DNA of 64,000 nucleotides. Origin: Pelagovum pacificum (lineage in GTDB: Bacteria > Pseudomonadota > Alphaproteobacteria > Rhodobacterales > Rhodobacteraceae). Position numbers and translations under genes: made by a program. Positions 17,387 through 26,332 of this stretch are shown piece by piece. The DNA lies in assembly GCF_016134045.1 (NCBI RefSeq), contig NZ_CP065915.1, forward strand, positions 1,860,001-1,924,000. The letters are read 5' to 3'. Every line of letters starts with the position of its first letter. Position 1 is the stretch's first letter. Below the pieces are notes generated by a model, which saw only the letters and a list, made by a program, of their open reading frames with translations, was not told the origin of the DNA and did not search any database.

Positions 17387-18588
17387 TCCGTCTCGCCCTC
17401 GCGCTCCTCCTCGCGCTCGCGCCGTTCGCGGCCAGTGCACAGGACTTCACCGCGCTCGCGCGCTTCGCGCCTGCCGACAGCGGCATCCGCGACATCGAGC
17501 AGGGGGTCGAGATCACTCTGGACCTGTCCCAGCCGGTGCCCTGGCGGGTCTTCACGCTGGACGAGCCGCGCCGTCTCGTTCTCGATTTCCGCGAAGTGGA
17601 TTGGGGCGACGCCTCGGGCGAGACACTGCTCGACAGCGCCCTGGTCGAGGACATGCGCATGGGCCGTTTCGCTCCGGGGTGGAGCCGGATGGTCCTCGAC
17701 CTGCGCGCGCCTCTGATTGTCGACCGTGCGGGGATGCGCACCGACGCCGTGACCGGCAATGCCGTGGTGACCGTGCGCCTCACCGTCAGCGACGAGGCGA
17801 CCTACGCGGCAAAGGCCGGCGCTCCGCAGGACGAAGGCTGGGACCGGCGCACCGCGACGATTCCCGCCGTGCCCGAACCCGACAGCAACGTGATCGTCGT
17901 CGCCATCGACCCGGGCCACGGCGGTGTCGATCCCGGCGCGCAGCGGGACGGCGTGACCGAGGCCGATCTGATGCTGCGCCTTGCACTGGAACTGGCCGAG
18001 GGCGTGTCCCGTGCCGGCATGATCCCGGTGCTGACGCGAACCGATGACACTTTCGTGCCCCTTCAGACCCGAATGACCATCGCGCGGACCGCCGGTGCCA
18101 ACCTGTTCCTGTCGCTGCACGCCGACGCGCTGGAAGAGGGCCGGGCAACCGGCGCCTCGATCTACACGCTATCGGACGGTGCCGGCGACGACGCGAGCGA
18201 GCGGCTCGCAGAGCGGCACGACCGGGGCGATCTGCTTGGCGGGCTCGACCTCAGCGGGCAGGACGACACGGTCGCCACGATCCTGATGGACCTCGCCCGG
18301 CTCGAGACGGGCCCGTCCGGTCAGCGTCTCGCCGCGGCCCTGAAAGCGGGGTTGGACTCCTCCGGCGTGCCGCTCAACAGCCGGCCCCGCCGGACGGCGA
18401 TGCTCGCGGTGCTGCAGGCGGCCGATTTTCCGTCGGCGTTGATCGAGGCCGGCTTCCTGTCGACCGACAGCGACCGGGATCGCCTGCTCTCCGAAGACGG
18501 CCGCGCGAAGATCGTGGACGGGCTGGTGCGCGGCATCCAGAACTGGGCGGCGGAGGAAGCGGCGCTCGCGCCGTTGATCCGTCAATGA
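17383..18588 (+). CDS. amiC: N-acetylmuramoyl-L-alanine amidase (AmiC-type, AMIN + Amidase_3)
   Basis: 401 residues. Signal peptide MIRLALALLLALAPFAASAQ, an AMIN domain (about 25-130, FTLDEPRRLVLDFREVDW) that targets septal peptidoglycan, and an Amidase_3 zinc domain: VAIDPGHGGVDPGAQ (zinc His), GVTEADLMLRLALELA (zinc Glu), NLFLSLHADAL (zinc His) and SALIEAGFLST (catalytic Glu). It cleaves the amide between MurNAc and L-Ala to split daughter cells. It overlaps its neighbours by 4 bases on both sides. In relatives this gene commonly sits directly before mrcA; here two other genes intervene. Confidence 0.92.
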   Translation: MIRLALALLLALAPFAASAQDFTALARFAPADSGIRDIEQGVEITLDLSQPVPWRVFTLDEPRRLVLDFREVDWGDASGETLLDSALVEDMRMGRFAPGWSRMVLDLRAPLIVDRAGMRTDAVTGNAVVTVRLTVSDEATYAAKAGAPQDEGWDRRTATIPAVPEPDSNVIVVAIDPGHGGVDPGAQRDGVTEADLMLRLALELAEGVSRAGMIPVLTRTDDTFVPLQTRMTIARTAGANLFLSLHADALEEGRATGASIYTLSDGAGDDASERLAERHDRGDLLGGLDLSGQDDTVATILMDLARLETGPSGQRLAAALKAGLDSSGVPLNSRPRRTAMLAVLQAADFPSALIEAGFLSTDSDRDRLLSEDGRAKIVDGLVRGIQNWAAEEAALAPLIRQ

Positions 18589-19022
18589 ACGCTTGGCCCG
18601 ACAACCTGCACCCGATGGATCCCGCGCTTTGGGAGGGGAACTACCCGTTCCAGACGTTCCTCGGCTTCCGCCAGACGGGCTGGGGGCACGGCTACGCCCG
18701 GTTCGAGCTCGACTACCGGGACGACTTCGCGAACCGGCACGGCAACACGCACGGCTCGATCTACGCCGCGCTGCTCGACACCTCGATGGGCTACAGCGGG
18801 GCCTATACCGGCAGCGCGCGGCGGCGGGCCTACACGATGACGCTCAGCATGACGCTGAACTTCATGGCCCCGGCCGTCGGCCCGGCGCTGATGGCCGAAG
18901 GCCGCCGGTCAGGCGGCGGGAGGCGAATCTTCTTCACCGAGGGGCGGATGTGGGACGGGCAGGGGACCCTCGTCGCCACCGCGACCGGCAGCTTCAAGAT
19001 CCGCGAAATCGTCGAGGACTAG
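18585..19022 (+). CDS. PaaI-family hotdog thioesterase
   Basis: 145 residues. Single hotdog domain: FLGFRQTGWGHGYARFELDYRDDFANRHGNTHGSIYAALLDTSMGYSG, containing the HGG-like H-G-S signature and the helix with the catalytic acidic residue, followed by TMTLSMTLNFMAP. It hydrolyses acyl-CoA thioesters; the chain type is unknown. It overlaps the amidase stop by 4 bases (ATGA) and its own stop overlaps the convergent methyltransferase stop by 4 bases. Confidence 0.82.
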   Translation: MNAWPDNLHPMDPALWEGNYPFQTFLGFRQTGWGHGYARFELDYRDDFANRHGNTHGSIYAALLDTSMGYSGAYTGSARRRAYTMTLSMTLNFMAPAVGPALMAEGRRSGGGRRIFFTEGRMWDGQGTLVATATGSFKIREIVED

Positions 19023-19627
19023 CGCGCCCGCGCCAGCCAGATCGTGTGGCCGCCGCAATCGGGATCCTGCGCCTTGAAGTCGAGCACGTCGAACCCCGCA
19101 GCGTCGAGAAGCTCCCGGTAATCGTCGGGGTCGAGGCTCTCGTGGAAGATCGGCGAGCCGCCGACGTCCCCGATGGCGGTTCCCGCATGGTCGCCCGTGG
19201 TGAACATCAGCGCGGCGCGGTCGGCGGCATGGGCCGCGAAGACCGGGAACATCGCCCGCTGGTCGGCAGCGTTCAGGTGAAAGAAGGAATCCCATGCGAG
19301 GATCGCGTCGAACGTCTCACCCAGATCGAGCCCGCGCATGTCGGCGTGATGCACCGTGGCGTTGGGCAGGTTCGCTCGAAAGCCCGTCACCATGCTCGCC
19401 GCGCCGTCGACGCCGGTGATGAGGCAGCCGCGCTCGGCCATGTAGGAGGCCAGCGGTATCCCCGTTCCACAGCCGAGGTCGAGCACGCGGCGATGCTTGC
19501 CCGCGCCGGCGGGGGCACAGGCGATGAACCGGTCGAGCCAGCGGCGTTCGAAAAGGGTGCGGCTGCGCAGGCGGGACCATTCCGGGCCGACCTGCTCGTA
19601 AGTGGAGAGGACTTCTTCGTGCGACAT
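19019..19627 (-). CDS. Class I SAM-dependent methyltransferase
   Basis: 202 residues. Rossmann SAM-binding motifs: motif I RRVLDLGCGTGIPLASYMAERG, motif II acidic end ITGVDGAASMV, HHADMRGLDLGETFDAILAWDSFFHLN, and a C-terminal DPDDYRELLDAAGFDVLDF typical of small-molecule methyltransferases. Substrate unknown. Tail-to-tail with the thioesterase (4-base overlap) and head-to-head with mrcA, 190 bases apart. Together with the thioesterase it looks like an insertion between amiC and mrcA. Confidence 0.85.
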   Translation of the reverse strand: MSHEEVLSTYEQVGPEWSRLRSRTLFERRWLDRFIACAPAGAGKHRRVLDLGCGTGIPLASYMAERGCLITGVDGAASMVTGFRANLPNATVHHADMRGLDLGETFDAILAWDSFFHLNAADQRAMFPVFAAHAADRAALMFTTGDHAGTAIGDVGGSPIFHESLDPDDYRELLDAAGFDVLDFKAQDPDCGGHTIWLARAR

Positions 19628-19820
19628 GACGCGGAAGATCTAGGTCCGCGCGGAGGTCCGCAAGTCACGTCCGCGCGCGCAGGCGTTCCTTCGCCGAGAC
19701 CGCTCGCAACCATGTGAGCGGATTGCCTCCGTGACGCAGCGGTCCGGGTGCGATCGGCTTTTGACCATTTCCGCCGCGCCACGTATAAACCCGTGACTGC
19801 ATTTCCGGGGACAGACAGCC

Positions 19821-22340
19821 TTGATCCTTCGCCCGATCATGAACCTATTCGGCGCGCTCTTCGCGACCATCACGCTCGGCCTCGTGATGGCCGGTCTGTC
19901 GATCGGCGGCGTCTTCTACATGTATGGCAAGGATCTGCCGTCCTACGAGGTGCTGGCGCAGTACACGCCGAAGACGATCAGCCGGATCTATTCGGGCGAG
20001 GGGCGCATCATCGACGAATTCGCGTCCGAACGTCGTCTCTATACGCCGGCGGCAGAGATTCCCGACCTCGTGAAGAACGCCTTCGTCGCGGCGGAAGACC
20101 AGTATTTTTACGTCCACTCGGGCTACGACGTCACCGGCATGGCCGCCGCGTTCCGCGACGCGGTCGTCAGCGGCGGCTCGAACCTGCGCGGGGCCTCGAC
20201 GATCACCCAGCAGGTGATGAAGAACTTCCTGCTGTCCTCCGACGTCACCGCCGAGCGGAAGGTGAAGGAGATCATCCTCGCCGCGCGCATGGAAGAATCC
20301 ATGAGCAAGGATCGTATCCTCGAGCTCTATCTGAACGAGATCTTCCTCGGCCAGAACTCCTACGGCGTCACCGCGGCGGCGCAGACCTATTTCAACAAGT
20401 CGCTGGACGAGCTGACGCCGGGCGAGGCGGCCTATCTCGCCGTCCTGCCCAAGGCGCCGTCGACCTACCACCCGGTGCGCCAGTACGACCGCGCCGTCGA
20501 TCGCCGCAACTACGTGCTCGGCCGGATGTTCGAGGACGGCTACATCGACGAGGCGACGTACAACGCCGAGCGCGACGCGCCGCTGCGCACCGTGCAGAGC
20601 GGGGACTACGACAGCTTCCGATCCGATCTGCCGCCGCGCGACTATTTCAGCGACGAGATCCGCCGTCAGCTCTCCCGCGATTTCGGCGAGGAAGAGTTCT
20701 TCTCCGGCGGCCTGTCGATCCGCGCGACCGTCGACCGCAACCTGCAGGACATCGCCGCTACCGCGCTGCGCCACGCGCTCGAGAACTACGACCGCAGCAT
20801 CGGACGCTGGCACGGATCGGGCAAGACGATCGACCCCGCGGAACTCGAGTCCGAGGAAAGCTGGCGCGCCGCGCTGGCGGACGTCGACATCGCCCGTGAC
20901 ATCGTGCTCGAGAACCGCTGGCACCCCGCCGTCGTGCTCGAGATCGGCGACCAATCCATGACGCTCGGTGCCGAGGACGTGGAGGGCACGGTGAGTGTCC
21001 CGCGCGAGGACATCGCCTGGCTCCCCGGCTCCTTCTTCGACACGTTCGAAGTCGGCGACGTCGTGCACGTCCGCCAGATGACCAACGACAGCGACGGCTC
21101 GCTGATCCGCTGGACCCTGCGCCAGGTGCCCGAGGTCGAGGGCGCGTTCATGGCGATGGACGTCAACACCGGTCGCGTGCTCGCCATGCAGGGCGGGTTC
21201 AGCTACCAGCACTCGGTCTTCAACCGGGCGACGCAGGCGCTGCGTCAGCCGGGCTCCGCCTTCAAGCCGCTGGTCTATGCCTCCGCGCTCGATTCCGGCT
21301 ACACGCCCGCGACGATCATCGTGGACGCCCCGATCGAGATCAACACGCCCCAGGGCATGTGGCGGCCGCAGAACTCCAGCCACCAGTTCTACGGCCCGAC
21401 GCCGCTGCGCACCGGGATCGAACAGTCGCGCAACATCATGACCATCCGCCTCGCGCAGGAGATCGGGATGGATACGGTCGCACGCTACGCGGAGCGGTTC
21501 GGCCTCTATGACAACATGAACCGCAACCTCGCCACCGCGCTCGGCGCGGATGAGACGACGCTGTTCAAGGTCGTCGCCGCCTACGCGATGCTCGCCAACG
21601 GCGGCGAACGGGTCGAGCCGACGCTCGTCGATCGGGTGCAGGACCGCTACGGTCGCACGCTCTACCGCCACGACCAGCGCGAATGCGTCGACTGCACGGT
21701 CCCGAACCTGCCGGCCGGCGAGGCGCCGCGCATTTCCTCCAGCCGCGAGCGGGTCATCAACAACATCACCGCCTACCAGATCACCTCGATGATGCGCGGC
21801 GTGGTCGAGCGCGGCACGGCGCGCGGTGCGATCAACCTGCCGGTGCCGATCGCCGGCAAGACCGGGACCACGAACGATGCCAAGGACGTGTGGTTCGTCG
21901 GCTTCTCTTCCAACATCGCGGCAGGCTGCTACATGGGCTTCGACCAGCCCCGGTCGCTCGGCCGCTCGGCCTATGGTGGCACGCTCTGCGCGCCGGTGTT
22001 CCAGTCGTTCATGCAGGAAGCGATCCAGACGTACGGCGGCGGCGAATTCGCGGTGCCCGACGATTGTCAGTTCATCAATATCGACCGCTATTCGGGCGCG
22101 CGCCTGCCGGAAGGCGCTTCTGGTGGCAACGTTGTTCGCGAATGTTTCCGCCCGGGCGAGGAGCCGATCTTCGGCGTGATGTTCGACGGCGGCTTCGCGA
22201 TGGGTGGCGACCTGCCGCTGGTGGACGAACTGCGCAGCGGCCAGAACAGCTCCACCACGGTGACGACCTCGACCGGTCGCTCCGTCAACGTCGGTCCGCG
22301 GGCGAGCTTCGGCACGCTCAGCTCCGGCGGCCTTTACTGA
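19821..22340 (+). CDS. mrcA: Penicillin-binding protein 1A (bifunctional transglycosylase/transpeptidase)
   Basis: 839 residues; TTG 19821 is preferred because GGGGAC lies at normal distance, but ATG 19839 is possible. One N-terminal membrane helix (LFATITLGLVMAGLSIGGVFYMYG), a GT51 glycosyltransferase domain with the catalytic Glu about 92 in FVAAEDQYFYVHSGYD and GASTITQQVMKN, an OB-like insert, and a transpeptidase domain with SAFK (Ser about 479), SRN (EQSRN) and KTGTT (Lys about 680). It polymerises and cross-links peptidoglycan in the periplasm. 93 bases before prfB. Length fits the alphaproteobacterial form. Confidence 0.96.
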   Translation: MILRPIMNLFGALFATITLGLVMAGLSIGGVFYMYGKDLPSYEVLAQYTPKTISRIYSGEGRIIDEFASERRLYTPAAEIPDLVKNAFVAAEDQYFYVHSGYDVTGMAAAFRDAVVSGGSNLRGASTITQQVMKNFLLSSDVTAERKVKEIILAARMEESMSKDRILELYLNEIFLGQNSYGVTAAAQTYFNKSLDELTPGEAAYLAVLPKAPSTYHPVRQYDRAVDRRNYVLGRMFEDGYIDEATYNAERDAPLRTVQSGDYDSFRSDLPPRDYFSDEIRRQLSRDFGEEEFFSGGLSIRATVDRNLQDIAATALRHALENYDRSIGRWHGSGKTIDPAELESEESWRAALADVDIARDIVLENRWHPAVVLEIGDQSMTLGAEDVEGTVSVPREDIAWLPGSFFDTFEVGDVVHVRQMTNDSDGSLIRWTLRQVPEVEGAFMAMDVNTGRVLAMQGGFSYQHSVFNRATQALRQPGSAFKPLVYASALDSGYTPATIIVDAPIEINTPQGMWRPQNSSHQFYGPTPLRTGIEQSRNIMTIRLAQEIGMDTVARYAERFGLYDNMNRNLATALGADETTLFKVVAAYAMLANGGERVEPTLVDRVQDRYGRTLYRHDQRECVDCTVPNLPAGEAPRISSSRERVINNITAYQITSMMRGVVERGTARGAINLPVPIAGKTGTTNDAKDVWFVGFSSNIAAGCYMGFDQPRSLGRSAYGGTLCAPVFQSFMQEAIQTYGGGEFAVPDDCQFINIDRYSGARLPEGASGGNVVRECFRPGEEPIFGVMFDGGFAMGGDLPLVDELRSGQNSSTTVTTSTGRSVNVGPRASFGTLSSGGLY

Positions 22341-22433
22341 CACCACGCACTGCCCGACCGGGGACGGCCGGGGCTCCTTGTAGGGGCCCTTGGCCTGCGG
22401 TATCAGGGCGGGCACGACCGGAGAGGGCAGCAA

Positions 22434-23558
22434 ATGCGCGCAGAAACGCAGAATATCGTCGATGCGATCGGGAAATCGCTGCAGCTTCTGGCGCAGCGGA
22501 TGGACCGCGAGACCGCGCAACACCGGCTCGAGGAATTCAATGCGCGCGTCGAGGACCCGACACTCTGGGACGATCCCGCCAGTGCGCAGAAACTCATGCG
22601 CGACCGGCAGATGCTGGTCGATTCCATGGACGTCTACAACGGCATCGAGCGCGAGCTGAACGACAATGTCGAGCTGATCGAACTCGGTGAGATGGAAGAG
22701 GACGAGGAAGTCGTCAAGGAGGCCGAGGCCGCGCTTGCCGCCCTGCGCGAGCGTGCCGCCCAGAAAGAGCTCGAAGCGTTGCTCGACGGCGAAGCCGACG
22801 GCAACGACACCTTTCTCGAGATCAACGCCGGCGCCGGCGGGACCGAGGCCTGCGACTGGGCGCAGATGCTGCAGCGGATGTATGTCCGCTGGGCCGAGAA
22901 GCGCGGCTTCAAGGTCGAGCTTCAGTCCGAGGAACCCGGCGGCGAGGCCGGCATCAAGTCCGCCGCCTACAAGATCAGCGGCCAGAATGCCTACGGATGG
23001 CTCAAATCGGAAAGCGGCGTGCACCGGCTCGTCCGCATTTCTCCCTTCGGCAAGGGCACGCGAGAGACCTCTTTTGCGTCCGTCTGGGTCTACCCGGTCG
23101 TCGACGACAACATCGAGATCGAGGTGAACCCCTCCGAGATCCGCATCGACACCTACCGCTCCTCCGGCGCTGGCGGTCAGCACGTGAACACGACCGACTC
23201 CGCGGTCCGCATCACGCACTTACCGACCGGGATCGTGGTGACGAGTTCCGAGAAGTCGCAGCACCAGAACCGCGATATCGCCATGAAGGCGCTGAAGTCG
23301 CGGCTCTACCAGATGGAGCTCGACAAGCGGACCGCCGCGATCAACGAGGCGCACGAGAACAAGGGCTCCGCCGGCTGGGGCAACCAGATCCGGTCCTACG
23401 TCCTGCAGCCCTATCAGATGGTGAAGGACCTGCGGACCAGCCACGAGACGTCGGACACGTCCGGCGTGCTCGACGGTGATCTCGACGCCTTCATGGCGGC
23501 GACTCTCGCGATGGACGTCTCCGGCAAGAGCCGGGCCGAGGCGAACGCTGAGGACTGA
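22434..23558 (+). CDS. prfB: Peptide chain release factor 2
   Basis: 374 residues. It recognises UAA and UGA stop codons through the SPF tripeptide (VRISPFGKGTR) and triggers peptide release with the GGQ motif at about residues 247-249 (GAGGQHVNTTDSAVRITH). The N-terminal helical domain 1 (RLEEFNARVEDPTLWDDP) is complete. The whole protein is encoded in one frame with no in-frame UGA, so the autoregulatory +1 frameshift known from many bacteria is absent. It follows mrcA, a conserved order in the group. Confidence 0.97.
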   Translation: MRAETQNIVDAIGKSLQLLAQRMDRETAQHRLEEFNARVEDPTLWDDPASAQKLMRDRQMLVDSMDVYNGIERELNDNVELIELGEMEEDEEVVKEAEAALAALRERAAQKELEALLDGEADGNDTFLEINAGAGGTEACDWAQMLQRMYVRWAEKRGFKVELQSEEPGGEAGIKSAAYKISGQNAYGWLKSESGVHRLVRISPFGKGTRETSFASVWVYPVVDDNIEIEVNPSEIRIDTYRSSGAGGQHVNTTDSAVRITHLPTGIVVTSSEKSQHQNRDIAMKALKSRLYQMELDKRTAAINEAHENKGSAGWGNQIRSYVLQPYQMVKDLRTSHETSDTSGVLDGDLDAFMAATLAMDVSGKSRAEANAED

Positions 23559-23621
23559 GAGCCTCAAAATTCGTCGACGCGCCTGATCCCGCTCACGTTT
23601 TCGTAAGTATGTCGCAGGACG

Positions 23622-23651
23622 TTGCGCGAGACGCGCATGGGAACATATAGT
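23622..23651 (+). promoter_or_regulatory. Promoter of the radical SAM-UdgX operon
   Basis: TTGCGC at 23622-23627, 18 bases, TATAGT at 23646-23651. The expected start point, about 7 bases after the -10, coincides with the ATG at 23658, so the transcript may be leaderless; no Shine-Dalgarno precedes that ATG. The -10 lies inside the LexA box. Confidence 0.5.
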
Positions 23652-23655
23652 GAAC
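23641..23655 (+). promoter_or_regulatory. LexA (SOS) box, alphaproteobacterial type
   Basis: GAAC-ATATAGT-GAAC is a perfect copy of the direct repeat GAAC-N7-GAAC (GTTC-N7-GTTC on the other strand), the LexA operator known from Rhodobacter and other alphaproteobacteria. It covers the proposed -10 element and ends 2 bases before the start codon, an ideal position for repression. Confidence 0.75.
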
Positions 23656-23657
23656 GA

Positions 23658-24893
23658 ATGGCAAAACGTTCACTTCAGGAAAAGCTGGCTATCCTTTCGG
23701 ATGCCGCCAAATACGACGCCTCCTGCTCCTCCAGCGGGGGCGCGAAGCGTGACAGCCGCGATGGCAAGGGCCTTGGTTCGGTCACGGGGTCCGGCATCTG
23801 CCACGCCTATGCACCGGACGGGCGCTGCATCAGCCTGCTCAAGATCCTGATGACGAACTTCTGCATCTACGACTGCGCCTATTGCGTGAACCGGGTCAGC
23901 AGCAACGTCGAGCGCGCGCGCTTTTCGGTCGAGGAAGTGGTGCAGCTCACCCTCGAATTCTACCGCCGCAACTATATCGAGGGGCTGTTCCTGTCGTCGG
24001 GGATCCTCCGCTCGTCCGATCAGACGATGGCCGACATGGTTCGCATCGCCAGGACGCTGAGGGAGGAGCACGGCTTTCGCGGCTACATCCACCTCAAGAC
24101 GATCCCCGAGGCCAGCCGCGAGTTGATCGAGGAGGCGGGCCTCTACGCCGACCGCCTGTCGATCAACATCGAACTGCCGACCGACCGCGCTGTCTCCTCA
24201 CTCGCGCCACAGAAGTCGGCGGATGGCATCCGCAAGGCGATGGCCGACGTGCGCGTGATGAAGGAGTCCCGCAAGGAGAAGAGCCACACCGTCAAGCGCC
24301 CGCCACGTTTCGCCCCGGCGGGGCAGAGCACACAGATGATCGTCGGCGCGGACGGGGCGGATGACCGCACGATCCTCGGGTCGTCCGTGCGGCTCTATTC
24401 CTCCTACCGGTTGAAGCGGGTCTACTACTCCGCCTTCTCGCCGATCCCCGACAGCTCCGCCGTGCTGCCGCTCATCAAGCCGCCGCTGATGCGCGAACAC
24501 CGGCTCTACCAGGCGGACTGGCTTTTGCGGTTCTATGGTTTCGGGCTCGACGATGTGGCGGCGGGGATGGAGGGCGGCAACCTCGACCTCGGCATCGATC
24601 CCAAGCTCGCCGCCGCCCTGCGGATGCGGCACCTGTTCCCGGTCGATGTGAACCGGGCGGATCGCGAGATGCTGCTGCGAGTGCCCGGTCTCGGCTCCAA
24701 GACGGTGAACCGGGTGCTGACGACGCGCCGGCACCGGACCCTCGGCTACGACGATCTGCGCCGGATGGGGGCGAACCTGAAGCAGGCGAAGCCCTTCATC
24801 ACCTTGCGGGACTGGACGCCGCGCGCCCTGACCGACGCTGCCGACCTGCGTGCCCGGTTCGCGCCTCCGCCGGAACAGCTTCAGCTCATCTGA
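23658..24893 (+). CDS. Putative DNA modification/repair radical SAM protein
   Basis: 411 residues from ATG 23658 (MAKRSLQEKLAILSDAAKYDASC); upstream starts at 23622 and 23637 would place the LexA box within the coding sequence. The radical SAM cluster motif CIYDCAYC is at residues 69-76 (C-x3-C-x2-C). The rest of the barrel follows (HLKTIPEASRELIEEAGLYADRLSINIELPT), and a C-terminal helix-hairpin-helix DNA-binding segment (VDVNRADREMLLRVPGLGSKTVNRVL). Members of this family occur paired with UdgX proteins; the reaction is not established. The stop overlaps the next start (TGATG at 24891), which indicates coupling. Confidence 0.87.
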   Translation: MAKRSLQEKLAILSDAAKYDASCSSSGGAKRDSRDGKGLGSVTGSGICHAYAPDGRCISLLKILMTNFCIYDCAYCVNRVSSNVERARFSVEEVVQLTLEFYRRNYIEGLFLSSGILRSSDQTMADMVRIARTLREEHGFRGYIHLKTIPEASRELIEEAGLYADRLSINIELPTDRAVSSLAPQKSADGIRKAMADVRVMKESRKEKSHTVKRPPRFAPAGQSTQMIVGADGADDRTILGSSVRLYSSYRLKRVYYSAFSPIPDSSAVLPLIKPPLMREHRLYQADWLLRFYGFGLDDVAAGMEGGNLDLGIDPKLAAALRMRHLFPVDVNRADREMLLRVPGLGSKTVNRVLTTRRHRTLGYDDLRRMGANLKQAKPFITLRDWTPRALTDAADLRARFAPPPEQLQLI

Positions 24894-26332
24894 TGCACGT
24901 CGTCACGCTCCCCGAGATCGGCACCTTCGACGCCTGGCGCGATACGGCGCGGGGGCTGCTCTGCGCCGGCGTGCCGCCGGAGGACATCGCCTGGCATCGC
25001 GGCACGACAGAAGCCGACCTGTTCGGTGGCAGTGGCGGACCGCTGCCGCGCGGGGACGGGGAGGTTACGGTGCCCAAGGGCTTCGTTTCGCTTGTGCGGG
25101 ATGTCGTCTGGCACCGCGATCCGGAGCGGTTCGCGCGGGCTTACACGCTCCTGTGGCGGCTGCAGAGGAACCGGCGCCTGCTCGACGACCGAGGCGATCC
25201 GCTGGTCGACCGGCTGCAGTCGATGGCCAAGGAAGTCCGCCGCGACAAGCACAAGATGACCGCCTTCGTCCGGTTCCGCGACATCGGCCAACCTGACGCC
25301 GCCCGGCGCAGCTTCGCCGCGTGGTTCGAGCCGAGCCACTTCACGCTGGAACCGACCACGCCCTTCTTCGCCAAGCGCTTCGGCGACATGGACTGGATCA
25401 TCCAGACGCCCGACCTCACTGCCACGTTCGAGGACGGCAAGGTGCGGTTCTCCGATGGAGTGGCAAAGCCCCCGGTGCCGGAAGACGCGACGGAGGAGCT
25501 TTGGCGGACCTACTTCCGCAGCATCTTCAACCCCGCACGTCTGAAGGTGAAGGCGATGCAGGCCGAGATGCCGAAGAAGTACTGGAAGAACATGCCCGAA
25601 GCGGCGCTGATCCCCGAACTGATCGCGGGCGCTCAGGCCCGCGCCGCAGAGATGGCCGCCGCCGCGCCGACACTCGCCCCGGCCCGCGCGGGCCGCATCA
25701 CCGAAAGGTTCGATATGGATCACGCCGAGCGTCCCCCCGTCGACGACCGCGACAGCTACTTGCGGGAGCTCGCCGGCTGCCGCCGCTGTCCCCTCTGGGA
25801 AAACGCGACACAGGCGGTGCCCGGGGAGGGGCCCCTTGATGCCGAGCTGATGATCGTCGGCGAACAGCCGGGCGATCAGGAGGATCTCGCCGGGCGCCCC
25901 TTCGTTGGCCCAGCCGGACAATTGTTCGACGAAGCGGCGGAGCAGGCCGGCCTCGACCGGCGGCGGGCGTTCATCACCAATGCCGTGAAGCACTTCAAGT
26001 TCACACCGCGCGGCAAGCGGCGGATTCACCAGTCACCCAACAGTTCGGAGATCAGCCATTGCCGCTGGTGGCTTGATGCGGAGCGGACGCTGGTGCAGCC
26101 GAAGCTGATCCTCGGCATGGGCGGCACCGCGCTCGAAAGCCTGACCGGGGACCGGAAAGGGATCCTGAAGCGGCGTGGGCAGGTCGAACATCTGTCCGAT
26201 GGCACGCCGATGTTCGTTACCGTGCACCCGTCCTATATCCTGCGACTGCCCGACAGGGGCTTGCGCGACGAGGAGACAGCGCGCTTCCGCGAGGACCTGC
26301 GCGGCGCGCTCGACTGGTTACGTGCTGCCTGA
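24893..26332 (+). CDS. DUF4130-UdgX fusion: uracil-DNA binding protein
   Basis: 479 residues. Residues 1 to about 265 are the DUF4130-type DNA metabolism domain that usually accompanies the radical SAM partner. Residues about 290-479 are a UdgX-family uracil-DNA glycosylase fold: Fe-S Cys pair in GCRRCPLW, GEQPGDQEDLAGRPFVGPAGQLFD (about 323), the signature loop KRRIH with His about 379, and HPSYILR near the C-terminus. UdgX proteins form a covalent bond to the abasic site through that His after removing uracil. Expression with the radical SAM protein under a LexA box suggests a damage-induced role. It overlaps the convergent MFS gene by 15 bases. Confidence 0.9.
   Translation: MHVVTLPEIGTFDAWRDTARGLLCAGVPPEDIAWHRGTTEADLFGGSGGPLPRGDGEVTVPKGFVSLVRDVVWHRDPERFARAYTLLWRLQRNRRLLDDRGDPLVDRLQSMAKEVRRDKHKMTAFVRFRDIGQPDAARRSFAAWFEPSHFTLEPTTPFFAKRFGDMDWIIQTPDLTATFEDGKVRFSDGVAKPPVPEDATEELWRTYFRSIFNPARLKVKAMQAEMPKKYWKNMPEAALIPELIAGAQARAAEMAAAAPTLAPARAGRITERFDMDHAERPPVDDRDSYLRELAGCRRCPLWENATQAVPGEGPLDAELMIVGEQPGDQEDLAGRPFVGPAGQLFDEAAEQAGLDRRRAFITNAVKHFKFTPRGKRRIHQSPNSSEISHCRWWLDAERTLVQPKLILGMGGTALESLTGDRKGILKRRGQVEHLSDGTPMFVTVHPSYILRLPDRGLRDEETARFREDLRGALDWLRAA

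Noticed and set aside
19845..23219. A 1124-codon open frame on the minus strand across mrcA and prfB
   Set aside because: It is antisense to two genes with clear family motifs and good codon bias; such long shadows are common in high-GC DNA. Its protein is low-complexity, rich in Arg, Asp, Val and Gly, and matches no domain.
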